From the NCBI GenBank assembly GCA_030340625.1, contig JAOPHQ010002340.1, forward strand, positions 10,001 through 74,000: a DNA stretch of 64,000 nucleotides. The letters run 5' to 3'. Origin of the DNA: Merluccius polli (Eukaryota; Chordata; Actinopteri; Gadiformes; Merlucciidae). This document shows, one piece after another, positions 1 through 11,454 of this stretch. The position numbers and the translations under genes were made by a program. A model generated the notes under the pieces. That model had not been told where the DNA came from and did no database searches. It worked only from the letters and a program-made list of their open reading frames with translations. The first letter of the stretch is position 1. Each line of letters starts with the position of its first letter.

Positions 1-35
1 TACTAGCAAGGTGTACCTAATAAAGTGGCCGGTGA

Positions 36-330
<295 letters not shown>

Positions 331-440
331 GTTGACGGGGGGGGGGGGGGGGGGGGGGGGGAGAGAGGTGCGCGATTGTTGACCGGAGGGGGAGAGGTGC
401 CGCGATTGTTGACGGGGCCAGACCAGACCTACGACCGACG
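331..440 (-). repeat. Decayed poly-G/GTTGAC minisatellite-like repeat
   Basis: Three copies of GTTGAC occur, separated by G-rich runs (poly-G 337-361) and GAGGTGC-CGATT spacers, ending in ACCTACGACCGACG. The same vocabulary appears reverse-complemented at about 33190-33290, so this is an interspersed repeat. Confidence 0.7.
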
Positions 441-494
441 GGGGGGGTCGCCAGGCAGAGGACGCAGCCGTTCCGCAGCGCTTACCTTCCTTGG

Positions 495-615
495 TGGAAA
501 TCCGGTATAGACCCAGCTCCCAACCCAACTTTGAGAATAGATTAACGGCGCTAATTTTTTTATCGCGCGATAAAAAAATTAACGCCGTTAACGATAACGG
601 CCCACCACTAATATA
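495..615 (-). repeat. Interspersed repeat fragment with 25-bp palindrome
   Basis: It contains a near-perfect inverted repeat: arms 542-566 and 567-591, one mismatch and no spacer, beginning TTAACGGCG and centred on CGCG. The flanks (GGTGGGCCGTTATCG-like on the minus strand, and ...AACCCAACTTTGAGAATAG) resemble a very common fish DNA-transposon end, as I recall it. The exact family is not assigned. Confidence 0.55.
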
Positions 616-2170
616 TATATATCTATAATCATTATATTAATATTGAGCAAAATGGCCTACTGTTGAAAACGGTTGTAATGACCTTGTTTTGTTTATTTAC
701 CAAGCCAATATCTGCTTATTATGCTCCTTTACTGGTGTCGGTCATGCACCGACGGCCCTCAAGTCCTTTTGCATTCGCTTGAATCAGTATTGACCTTCAG
801 TTTAACCACTTGCTGTTAGAGAAGCTGATGGAGAAGTAGGACGCATGGAAAACGACAATTAAAGGACTTTCAGCGTTACAAGGAGCTCACCGTCATGACG
901 GTAGAGCAAATGAATGACCCTCCAACTCCTGCCCTAAAGCAACCCTTCGTTCCAATGTTAACGTCTGTACACTTTACCCTCATTCACTTGATAAGCGCCA
1001 CCACGAGGAGTCATGAAGTAGTCAAAATGGTAACAGGTTTAATGCGGGAGAATCCATTTTATAATAAAAATATTGATATTTGGCGCCAGTGTATTGATAA
1101 CGTATCACAAGAGGAAGTATCACAATATATATATTCCGGTATCGATATTTTGTCCCACCTCTATTCAATAGCAAGTCGCCTTTCCATGTGCTTAACTGGC
1201 AAAGACTTCACCAAGTAAACCGTCAGCCCGTCCTGTTGCGCGTTGTTGATTGCTGATGTTTACAACACCGATTACTGCGTTAACATTGTGGCAGTTGGAG
1301 GAGGTTGTACTCTATTAAGAGCAGAGCAGCGAGTGGGTCACGTTTGACCTTGATGTAGGCACATTTAATCTTCTGTGAGGGAGCAATGTACTGCAAATGG
1401 CGTTCATTAATCCATTTAAGTTATGAAAACCATGACAAAAATCTATGGCACTTTGATTTAACATGATTGTGATATGCCGTACAAACAAGAAACAACTGGA
1501 GCTGTCCACGAAATAACAATATTATTCAGTCTATATTTGAGAATGATGCATATTTTTGCTAGCGGTATCAGACCTCCAGGCTAGGTTGAAACAACTCAAT
1601 AATTGTCTAAGGAGCAGATCTGCACAGTCATCTGAATGACAACAGGAAAAACCAAAGACACTGCAAATACACATAATGTAGTGTTTTCCTTCAATGCACT
1701 AGATCATTTTTCACATCCACATGTTTGCAAAATCAAGCAGTACACATTCCTGAATATCTTTAAACTACCCAGTTGCAAGTGTACTCATTTATAAATGAAT
1801 ATACTGTACATCCATCAACTTGAGCAACACATGCAAAGTGCAGGACACTGAGCGATGATGCTTGGTGATGCAGAGGCCTGACTTATAACATGAAGGTGTC
1901 CATCTTTAATTTCTGCTGACTTCACTTCTCGGCTTTTGTGGTTCATGATGATTCACTGAGGTGAATGTGGCTTTTATGATTTATAGGATACGAGGCCTAC
2001 CCTCAACCACACATACCGTCATTTAGAAGTGAAAAAAAAATGCATTTTATAATCCCCCCCCATCAATTTGCAATCCTCCTGAGAAAGACCCGGAGTGGTT
2101 TTCTATGTAGAAGTAAAGCGTGTGTGAATAGTTCATTCTGTCTCCTGCGTTTTATATACTGTCTCGGGTC
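616..2170. other. Intron/intergenic sequence without recognisable gene
   Basis: A 107-codon open frame at 895-1218 has no recognised domain, and no splice context supports it. The rest is AT-rich unique-looking sequence. Confidence 0.5.
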
Positions 2171-2171
2171 A

Positions 2172-2232
2172 ATGTGTGTGTGTGTTAGTGTGTGTGTATG
2201 TGTTAGTGTGCGTGTGCGTGTGCGCGTGCGCA
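2172..2232. repeat. (TG)n/(CG) microsatellite
   Basis: An interrupted GT-rich tract grades into GTGCGC. Confidence 0.9.
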
Positions 2233-3628
2233 TTGGGCTTAACTGGAGCAGTCTTTGGATTGCACTGGGCAGGGTGGTCTCCAGAGCACTGATGAAGATA
2301 ATTACTGTCGAGAGATGATCTCTGGGGAGGGGAGCTCTGTCTGGCTGCCTGCTCACCAGCCCGGCCCGCCTGGCAGATGCGCTGGCATCCGCCACTTACA
2401 GCTCTTTTACCGAGCGCAGACAGCGAGCGCTTGTCTGGTTCCACTGCTGTCAAGAACCGCATGGATGTGCTCATCTGCCTGGAACCGCGTGCCACTACAG
2501 GTGTGTGAGGCACGGCCTTCCTCCGGTTACACTGTAGGGCTTGTACACCGCCGGCGTCGCGTCGCAATGCCCGCCGCCATTTTGTGAGCCTAGCTTAGTT
2601 ATTATGTCGGTAGTCATGGTTTTGTGGTCGTTGTTTAGTGATTCATTGTAAAATAAATTGCTAAATTGTAAAAATGATGGGGAGACCACAGCGTTTCCAA
2701 TCGCGTGGCAATGCGCTGCGCCTGCTCAAGTTGCTGCTGTGGGAGTAAAACCAGGAAATGAAATTCAACACGAGTTCGCCACAGACCCATTGGTCCGCCA
2801 GAACTCAGAATGTCGATTGTCCACATCACATGGCCGAACACACGCCACACTACGTGCTCATTTGCATGAAGTGAACCGAAGTTACATTTTTGTCCCCCCC
2901 TCTCCAGCCCCCTTCAGCAAACCACCACCCACACGCTAGCCGTCCCATAATCCTTTGTGCCACGCATCAACGCGTCCAATACAAAGTGAATGGGAGGTGT
3001 CGGTTCCGGTGGGGCCGGGCCCTGAGGAGGCGGCGGTGTTTTCACATGACATCTGTAGCTTTGAGGCATCCATTAAGCCCGTTTACGGTGGCACCCTGGT
3101 GTGCAAACAGCTGTATATGTTTTATTGTTATTGGTGTTTTTTTTCTTTCTCTTTCTGGCTAAAGCAAGACAAGGTTAGGTAACCGCATGCAGGTCAGATG
3201 TATATCTCTCGTACGCTCGCACAACAGTCTCTCTCCGAAAAGTTTAACCCTGAGTCACTGAAAAAAACGATTCTGGAAGTAGGGGCTGACACGCAGGGAT
3301 AATTACAGCGAGGCGAGCGCCATCACCGGCAGCAGCATTGTTCTGCCAGACCTCCTCCGCAGAGAACCTTTAGTCTATGGATGGTGGTGTAAAGCTGTGT
3401 AAAAGTGCCCTGGGTGCGTCCTCCTCTTGTGTTGTTCAGCCCAAGGTGTCTGGCTGCCTGGAGGGGACCCGCAGGCCTAGCAAGACTCCCTCCCTCAGCA
3501 GCCTCGGTTCCTATTTTAGGAACCATCCACATTGTTCGTAGGGCTCTTTGTTCCCGTCTCCACTTCTTTGAACACTCCGAGTGAGGAACCGGTCATCTCT
3601 GTGTCATGTTCCAGTCGCTATATTGGAT
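2233..3628. other. Noncoding sequence, no gene recognised
   Basis: Mixed-composition sequence with several short open frames on both strands. None shows a known motif or paired splice sites. Confidence 0.45.
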
Positions 3629-3981
3629 TAGGGCTGCAACAGTTAGTCGATTAATTGATTGACGGAAAATTAAATGAATCAAATTTTTTACATTGATTAA
3701 TCGTTTAGGTCATTTTTCAAGCACTAACGCCAAACATTTGCTGCTTGATGCTTTGGAAATTCAAGTGTTTGGTTCATGGATAATTATAAAATGAATACTT
3801 TGGTTTTTCTTGGCTGCCTTTCAGATAACGCAAGCAACTGTAAGACATCACTTTGGACTCTGGTAACTTGTGACGGCATTTGCTATTTATGACATTTCAC
3901 AGACTACATGATTAATTGATTAATTGAAAAAATAATCGTTACATTAATCGACTATGAAAATAATCATTAGTTGCAGCCCTC
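3629..3981. mobile_element. Non-autonomous hAT element (MITE), 353 bp
   Basis: The ends are AGGGCTGCAAC on the left and its complement GTTGCAGCCCT on the right. Subterminal sequence is rich in ATTAATTGATTAATCG. Flanking 8-bp direct repeats TATTGGAT (3621-3628) and TTTTGGAT (3982-3989) differ at one base, the TSD length of hAT elements. There is no coding capacity. Confidence 0.88.
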
Positions 3982-3989
3982 TTTTGGAT

Positions 3990-5187
3990 GTATAAATCTA
4001 TGTCTACAGATGGATAATGTGTGTATTCATGTGATTAGAGAGTGGCAAGTCTGTGATGAATAGAGGTAGTTTGAACATATTGAAGATAAAGACGCAGGCT
4101 GGTGGGTAGAACAAAGCTGTAATTGGTGGTTTGCTTATCTTTTGAAAATATGATAGTCTGTGTCACTTTTCATCAACAAAGTAATTGTATATTTGTTCCC
4201 CCATCCCCATCGTCTCTTGCGTTCACTGCGCTGCACAGACCTGATAAATAATAAAGTTTTGACTGGCACAGCTCTTTGTAGCTACTTACATGACACGTGA
4301 TTGGACAGACACGGCCATCAAAGCGCATGATTGGACAAGACATGACCGTAAAGGGACTCAATGGTGTTGACTCGGCTGCATGCTAGTTTTCTCCAAAGTT
4401 ATTGTGTGACCTGCCTCGAGGGCTAGCGCACAGGAAAGCAGCAGCAGCAGCAACAACATGTACACAAAGGACAGCAGTCTGATGATACAAACGCAGACAA
4501 CACGACTACAACAATCATTTCCTTTGACAATCTATTTTAAATTCACTGAAACCTATTAGTCCAGCCGTGCGTCCCAGGAAGACGGAGCAGAGCAGGTAAA
4601 CGCAGGCGAGCCCTGCTCGTTTTTCGGACGCGTTCGATTGAGTATCGTGGGAGACGAGCGGATAAATCCATGTGATGGGGAGGGTTTGCTAAAGTAAAGT
4701 GGACACGAATGAGCACAGCTTTGCATGGAAGAGCCGAAACAAGTAAGCTCACACCCACACACCTTTGCCGTGACACTGTCACACTGCCAGCATTTTCACA
4801 CAAAGAACACCTTGCAATGTGTGAGGAAGGTTGAAGTGGCCTATGCTTTTTATATCCGCGTGTTGCCTTTTGTTTTTTTCCTTACAAGCTAACGACGCCC
4901 ATCTCTAAAGGGAGGTCAATTGCTAGTGTTGGTCTGAGCTTATGTTCAGACGCGTAGCTGTCTGAACATAAAGTAGGGCACCAGAAGGCTTTTGGGACGG
5001 AAGGGGATGTTGCGTTAAGATGCAGGCATTATCTTTTAAACGCCTCTTTCCTCTTGCAAAGTCTGCATCAAATGCTTCGGCTCACCGTTGAACCCCCCCC
5101 CTTGCGTGACTGCTGCTGGAGAGGCTGGCGGTGATGTCACGCACCTTGTTCATACAACCATATGGAACAGGATGGATTAAGACACTC
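3990..5187. other. Noncoding sequence with a perfect 12-bp hairpin
   Basis: No gene is seen. A perfect inverted repeat (arms TTATGTTCAGAC 4940-4951 and 4960-4971, 8-nt loop) is the only structured element noticed. Confidence 0.45.
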
Positions 5188-5958
5188 ACGCACACGGCCC
5201 TGAACACGCACACGGCCCTGAACACGCACACAGCCCTGAACACGCACACAGCCCACAACATGAACACAGCCCTAAACGTGCACACAGCCCACAAAATGCA
5301 CACAGCCCTAAACATGCACACAGCCCTAAACATGCACACAGCCCACAACATGCACACAGCCCACAACACACACAGCCCTGAACACGCACACAGCCCTGAA
5401 CACGCACACAGCCCTGAACACGCACACAGCCCTGAATACGCGCACAGCCCACAACATGCACACAGCCCTGAACACGCACACAGCCCTGAACACGCACACA
5501 GCCCACAACATGAACACAGCCCTAAACGTGCACACAGCCCACAAAATGCACACAGCCCTAAACATGCACACAGCCCTAAACATGCACACAGCCCACAACA
5601 TGCACACAGCCCACAACATGCACACAGCCCACAACACACAGCCCTGAACACGCACACAGCCCTGAACACGCACACAGCCCTGAACACGCACACAGCCCTG
5701 AACACGCACACAGCCCTGAATACGCGCACAGCCCACAACATGCACACAGCCCTGAACACGCACACAGCCCTGAACACGCACACAGCCCTGAACACGCACA
5801 CAGCCCTGAACACGCACACATCCCTGAACACGCACACATCCCTGAACACGCACACATCCCTGAATACGCACACAGCCCTGAACACGCACACAGCCCACAA
5901 CACACACACAGCCCTAAACACACACACAGCCCACAACATGCGCACGGCCCAGAACACG
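5188..5958. repeat. 18-bp minisatellite, about 43 copies
   Basis: The unit is close to CACACAGCCCTGAACACG, with variants in which CTGAACACG becomes CACAACATG or CTAAACATG. A block of variant units beginning at 5251 recurs at 5501, giving a higher-order period of 250 bp. The array leaves reading frames open on both strands (284 and 327 codons); these are period-driven artefacts, not genes. Confidence 0.97.
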
Positions 5959-7630
5959 CGCACACACCATTTTGAAAACCTGTGAAAAACTGTGTCAATA
6001 ATGACCTGTGCATGGCCGTCGTTACTGCATCCAGTTATGCGAGCGAAGAGGCCAATGAGGACCATTTGTTTCTCTGTGTTTCCCCGAGTCGGTCTCCAGG
6101 CAGGTTCCTACTGAAGCCTTGTTCTGAACACCAGGTGGAATAATGCTATTGTGCTGTTGCACAAACATGCTCCGTTTTGTTGCACAGATTGTCCACCAGT
6201 AATGATTTGCTGAAACAAAAAACAAACAAACATTGCATTTACTTTGTGTTGCGTATCTTATTATCGCCATTCTTGCTAGGCCCCTTTTTTTAGCAAAGCC
6301 CCTTGTCAAGCCCTGTAAGAAGAATAATTTGGATTCCCCTCGCTCAATATCTGTTGAATATCAGCAGCGGTAGCGGTGAATAAGTGTGTGCCCATCTCCA
6401 TTTTCTTCCATTGTTTTTCCACCTCATGAATGATGGAGAGGGAAATGACTTCAAAAGAGCGGCCTTGCCAAGCTATTCGCACCACTGAGTCAGATGGCAG
6501 CTGGCACAGAAAACACATACTTGACGGATGCAAATGCAGCCACAGCTCACGTTTATCTTTGAGTTTTCACTTTGTTGAGTTTTTATTAAAGGCCTTCGCC
6601 CAAATGGGAAACTTGTGCGATGAGTTCTTGGGTCTTGGGTTGCTTCTGACGACGAAACCTTACATTATTCATGCGTTGATACTGCCGCTGGATCGGATTA
6701 GACTAACATCTGAAACAAGGGAGTGAACTTCATGTTCATGTACCATCAAATATTCACGCTAATAAAATTAAACATTGCATTGCTTTATAAATATCAGTGA
6801 ATTAAACATCCATGCTCGTGTTCTTGAAATGATTAATGTTGTTTTGTTCAAATAACATAACATTTATAATACTTGCATAATGTAGGCCTATTGCTCTATA
6901 AAACACAACAGTATCATCCTGTACTTCCTTGGAAGCAAAGACACCCTGGCATGCACCAACTCTGTACTCGCTTTGCTATCCCTTCACAGTTAAATGATAA
7001 AGCCCTTATTTTAGCTAGCCACAGGACTCTGAAAATGTTGAACAGTTTACATGTTAAAATGTTTATAATATTCCACTTTAGGACCAGGGCCTATTTATCG
7101 GCTTGCAGCATGGAAATGTGTCCAGATGGTGTGGAGACTGCAGACCAGTAGCCATGTTAGCCCCTTTTGAAAATGCTCATAGTTACTTCCTCACAGCGGT
7201 GGTGCACTATCCTCCATACCCCTAATGTCCTCATGTCAGCCTAGGTCAACTGATTCCATGAGGCCAAAAGCCTAGTGCTTTGTTATACCACCATAGCCGT
7301 GAGCACAATACTTAAAACATGTTCTCCTCAAAGACGGCTGTGGCTGCCAGCATGCACCGTTGCTAAAAAGATGTTGGTGACGAGGTGGCAGCCACTCTTT
7401 AATAGTTAGCTATTGAGGTGGAGATAACATCTATGATGTTATCTGTGGTGCTCTCTGTTGTCAGGATGAAAGGGGCAGGCCAGGTGATGCTCGAGGCTAG
7501 CAACCAGCTAGAACCACGATACACTTTAGTATTGTTCTTTTTGTTTCCTTATTTATTTCGCAACATACTGTTAGGAAATATCCTGCATGTATAGTGGTGC
7601 TTGGAGAGAGACCCATGGGGCAGGTCAGGG
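5959..7630. other. Noncoding sequence, no gene recognised
   Basis: AT-rich unique-looking sequence with no domain-bearing frame, RNA gene or tandem array. Confidence 0.45.
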
Positions 7631-7669
7631 TTAAAGGGATAGTTTGGACTTTTTCGAAGTTGGGTTGTA

Positions 7670-8208
7670 TGAGGTACTTGCCTAGAGTCAGTGTATTACC
7701 TACAGTAGATGGTACTTATCTAGAGTCAGTGTATTACCTACAGTAGAAGGCACTTATCTAGAGTCAGTGTATTACCTACAGTACAAGGTACTTATCTAGA
7801 GTCAGTGTATTACCTACAGTAGAAGGTACTTATCTAGAGTCAGTGTATTACCTACAGTAGAAGGTACTTATCTAGAGTCAGTGTATTACCTACAGTAGAA
7901 GGTACTTATCTAGAGTCAGTGGATTACCTACAGTAGAAGGTACTTATCTAGAGTCAGTGTATTACCTACAGTAGAAGGTACTTATCTAGAGTCAGTGGAT
8001 TACCTACAGTAGAAGGTACTTATCTAGAGTCAGTATATTACCTACAGTAAAAGGTACTTATCTAGAGTCAGTGTATTACCTACAGTAGGAGGTACTTATC
8101 TAGAGTCAGTGTATTACCTACAGTAGAAGGTACTTATCTAGAGTCAGTGTATTACCTACAATACAAGGTACTTATCTAGAGTCAGTGTATTACCTACAGT
8201 AGAAGGTA
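7670..8208. repeat. 38-bp minisatellite, left block (about 14 copies)
   Basis: The unit reads GAGGTACTTATCTAGAGTCA then GTGTATTACCTACAGTAG. All units in this block have the full ATTACCTACAG form. The array is continuous with the block at 16168 but for the inserted LINE. Confidence 0.97.
8197..8208. repeat. Target-site duplication of the LINE, left copy
   Basis: CAGTAGAAGGTA precedes the T-rich (3'-tail) end of the LINE and is repeated at 16168-16179. Because the target is a tandem array, the true TSD length could be slightly different. Confidence 0.7.
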
Positions 8209-9967
8209 TTATTTTATTTTTTTTCCTTTTTTTTTTAAACATATATGCATATGTACACGGTCACATATACATATCAAAAATGAAAAATAATCACAAAAAA
8301 AACAAAACAAGAAAAAACACTCTGAAAAGACTATGGAAGAAAATAATTAAATTAATTTACAGGTTTTCCGTGTAATAAACAAAGAACAACCCCCCACCCA
8401 CACCCCCACTCGGCTCATCACAACCAACACACATATTTCTGGTTATTTATGCAATATAACAGGTACAACAGTAACAGGCACACATTCAATTGGGAAGTAC
8501 CTCTAAATTAGTGAAATAGGAAATAAAAGGTTGCCATTTGTGGAAACATTTGACTGTACATCCTCTCAGCGTGTATTTAATTTTCTCAAGTTTTAAAAAA
8601 AACATGACGTCTTTGAGCCATCGGGAGATAGAAGGATATTTAGCAGACTTCCAATTTAACAATAATGAACGTCTTGCTAGTAAGGATGTGAAAGCTAAAA
8701 TGTCCTTTTGTGAAGCGTTAAGTACAAGTGAGGGCTCAGGAATCCCAAATATAGCAATCAGAGGGCAAGGTTGGAGATTTACCCCAAGAACAGAGGACAT
8801 AATAGTAAAATAACCCACCCAGAAGCCTTTCAGATCAGGACAAAGAAAAAACATGTGGCTAAGGTGACAAGGAGAGCCATGCCATTTATCACATTCGTCT
8901 TCCACTTCCGGATACATTTCAGATAGTCTAGACTTAGAGAAATGTGCCCTGTATAAGACCTTAAATTGAATAAGTCCAAGACGAGCACAAGAGGTGGTAG
9001 ATCGTATCCTTTCTATGGCCTGTTCCCAGGACTCCTCATGTATTTGTATTCCAAGTTCCCTTTCCATGTACACTTAAGTTTAGCATTAGAGTGGTTGCTA
9101 AAAGCTAAGATAATGTCATACAGCTTTGAAATGATTCCTCTGCGATGGGGAACAAATGAAAGCATGGTTTCCCACTGCTGTTCTGGAGGTAAAGAGGGGA
9201 AATTAGGGAAACACTTAGCCACACAATTGCGAGTTTGAAAATAGCGAAACAGATGAGTAACCGGGAGGTCAAAGCGAGATGACAAATTGGCAAAACTATC
9301 AAAGACACCATCTACGTGTAAATATCTGAATTGCGTGATACCCTTGCCATACCACATTGAAAATGTCGAGTCCGAAAGTGATGGAGGAAATAAATGGTTG
9401 TTATTTAAAGGACCCAAGGAAGATGCAGCCACAAATTTAAAGTACCGTCTAAATTGATACCAGATTTTCAATGTGTTAAGAACCACTTGATTATCAGTAT
9501 ATAGAGAGGGTTTTGTAGGCAAAGAGGAATAAAGTAGAGCAGGTATAGAAGATCCCCTACAGGATGACAGTTCCAATTTACACCAGGAGGATCCAGGAGA
9601 TTTTAACCAGTAGCAACGTTTATGGATGTGAGCAGCCCAATAGTAAGTTTGAAATTAGGTAATGCAAGTCCTCCACTAAATCTGCATTTCTGCAGTAAAG
9701 TTCTACGCACCCTAGGTGGCTTCCCACCCCAAATAAAAGAACCAATTGTCTTATCCAGTGAGTCAAAAAAATGTTTTGGCAGAAAAAGAGGAATCGACTG
9801 GAATAAAAATAGGAATTTTGGTAAAATATTCATTTTAACAACATTAATCTTGCCGATTAATGAAAGGGGGAGGTTACCCCATCTTTGAATATCGGATGTA
9901 ATCTTTGAGATAAGGGGAGTGAAATTAGCAGATGTAAGGCTAGATAAAGAACGAGTCACATTAATAC

Positions 9968-11454
9968 CAGTGTTTCCCCTACTATGTATTCAGCAGTGGC
10001 GCAGCGCCACTGCTGGAAAATCAGCGCCACTGCAAAAATCTTCACATGATCGGTATTTAGCACAACTACAACGTCATCTTGAAATTGCCAAGCGTTAAAG
10101 GGGAAATGAACCCAAAAACAACACTATGCTCCAACACTATATTTCATCACATGAATAAAGTTGATTGTGCTGCCATCAAATGTACTAACTCCATATAAAA
10201 AAGAAAATAATTTAACGGCTACAGTAACGGTGATTTGACGCGTCATCAAATCACCGGAAGAAAAATGCAGGACTACAAGTTATGAACGTTCTGAATGTGA
10301 ATCTTCAGGAGAGCAGCCCTCTCGGACACACACACACACAAACACACAGGGGTTGAAATAAGGCTGTTTTACTCGCCAAATGCGAGTAATTTTTGTATTT
10401 GTCGAGTAATTTATGAAGACCACTCGCCACTCTGGCGAGTAATCTAAGAATTCGCCGCGATTGCCGCGGACCCGCCAGCAACGGACCCACTAGCCGCGGA
10501 CCCGACCGCGCAGCACCCACCGCCGTCTACAATCGCTGTTAACAGCATGTTACAGCGGTAACAGCATGTGTGTGTCCGAGAGGGCTGCTCTATTCGGACA
10601 CATTACTATGAAGCCCCGGTGACGGTGTGGGAGTGCGGATGATAATAAAACAGCGGTAACAGCGATTGTAGACGGCGGTGGGTGCTGCGCGGTCGGGTCC
10701 GCGGCTAGCGGGTCCGTTGCTGGCGGGTCCGCGGCAATCGCGGCGAATTCTGAGATTACTCGCCAGAGTGGCGAGTGGTCTTCATAAATTACTCGACAAA
10801 TACAAAAATTACTCGCATTTGGCGAGTAAAACAGCCTTATTTCAACCCCTGTGTGTGTGTGTGTCCGAGAGGGCTGCTCTCCTGAAGATTCACATTCAGA
10901 ACGTTCATAACTTGTAGTCCTGCATTTTTCTTCTGGTGATTTGATGACGCGTCAAATCACCGTTACTGTAGCCGTTAAATTCTTTTCTTTTTTATATGGA
11001 GTTAGTACATTTGATGGCAGCACAATCAACGTTATTCATGTGATGAAATATAGTGTTGGAGCATAGTGTTGTTTTTGGGTTCATTTCCCCTTTAAGACAA
11101 CATTTTCAATATTTTTTGCCCCAATCAATTTCTACCAATAATGTAAATAAAAGCTTAAAATTAACACAAAAGAAAAACATGAGTAATCCTGTCTAAAATT
11201 ATAAAATCAAGATTTCTGTTTCTGAGCAGTTCAAGGTACGTGCTCCAATATTAAATCTGTTGATGGTATATCATATTTGTCTCAAAATGTCCATTTCTAT
11301 CCACAAAACTTGCCAGAAGTTATGGTTTAAGGGGTTATTAAAAAAAAAAATCTTCCGGAGGTGAATGCCCCCAGACCCCTGCGCGCCGCCGCGTGCGGCT
11401 TGCCTCCGTTACGTAACAGCACCACTGCTGGAAAAATTTCTAGGGGAAACACTG
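9968..11454. mobile_element. hAT-like element (CAGTGTTTCCCC ends, 5-bp TSD) inserted in LINE ORF2
   Basis: The termini are CAGTGTTTCCCCTA on the left and TAGGGGAAACACTG on the right. AATAC is duplicated at 9963-9967 and 11455-11459. Removing the element and one copy rejoins the LINE reading frame exactly (minus strand ...YLGI then NVTRS...). A perfect subterminal palindrome (CAGCAGTGGCGC, one-base spacer) lies at 9991-10015. No transposase is present. A 5-bp TSD is compatible with the hAT5-type group; other families are not excluded. Confidence 0.85.
10095..11095. mobile_element. TTAA-flanked long-hairpin (foldback) element nested in the hAT-like element
   Basis: It starts TTAAAGGGGAAATGAACCC and ends with the complement GGGTTCATTTCCCCTTTAA. 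The two arms (about 10095-10541 and 10658-11095) are inverted copies over about 440 bp with small differences. The central roughly 115 bp contains a third short copy of the GTGTCCGAGAGGGCTGCTCT segment. TTAA at both ends indicates a piggyBac- or Kolobok-type mover. Mirror-image frames in the two arms reflect the inverted repeat and are not taken as genes. Confidence 0.85.

Noticed and set aside
895..1218. 107-codon frame with mixed composition
   Set aside because: It looks less repetitive than others but matches no family I recognise and has no supporting exon context; left unannotated as a gene.
5082..6065. 327-codon minus and 284-codon plus frames over the 18-bp array
   Set aside because: The period is a multiple of three, so frames stay open by arithmetic. 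No start context, splice sites or known domain.
9603..9888. Plus-strand frames inside the LINE
   Set aside because: They are antisense shadows of ORF2.
10305..10917. Mirror-image frames starting MGAARSGPRL on both strands
   Set aside because: They are the same sequence in the two arms of the long hairpin element; no known domain.
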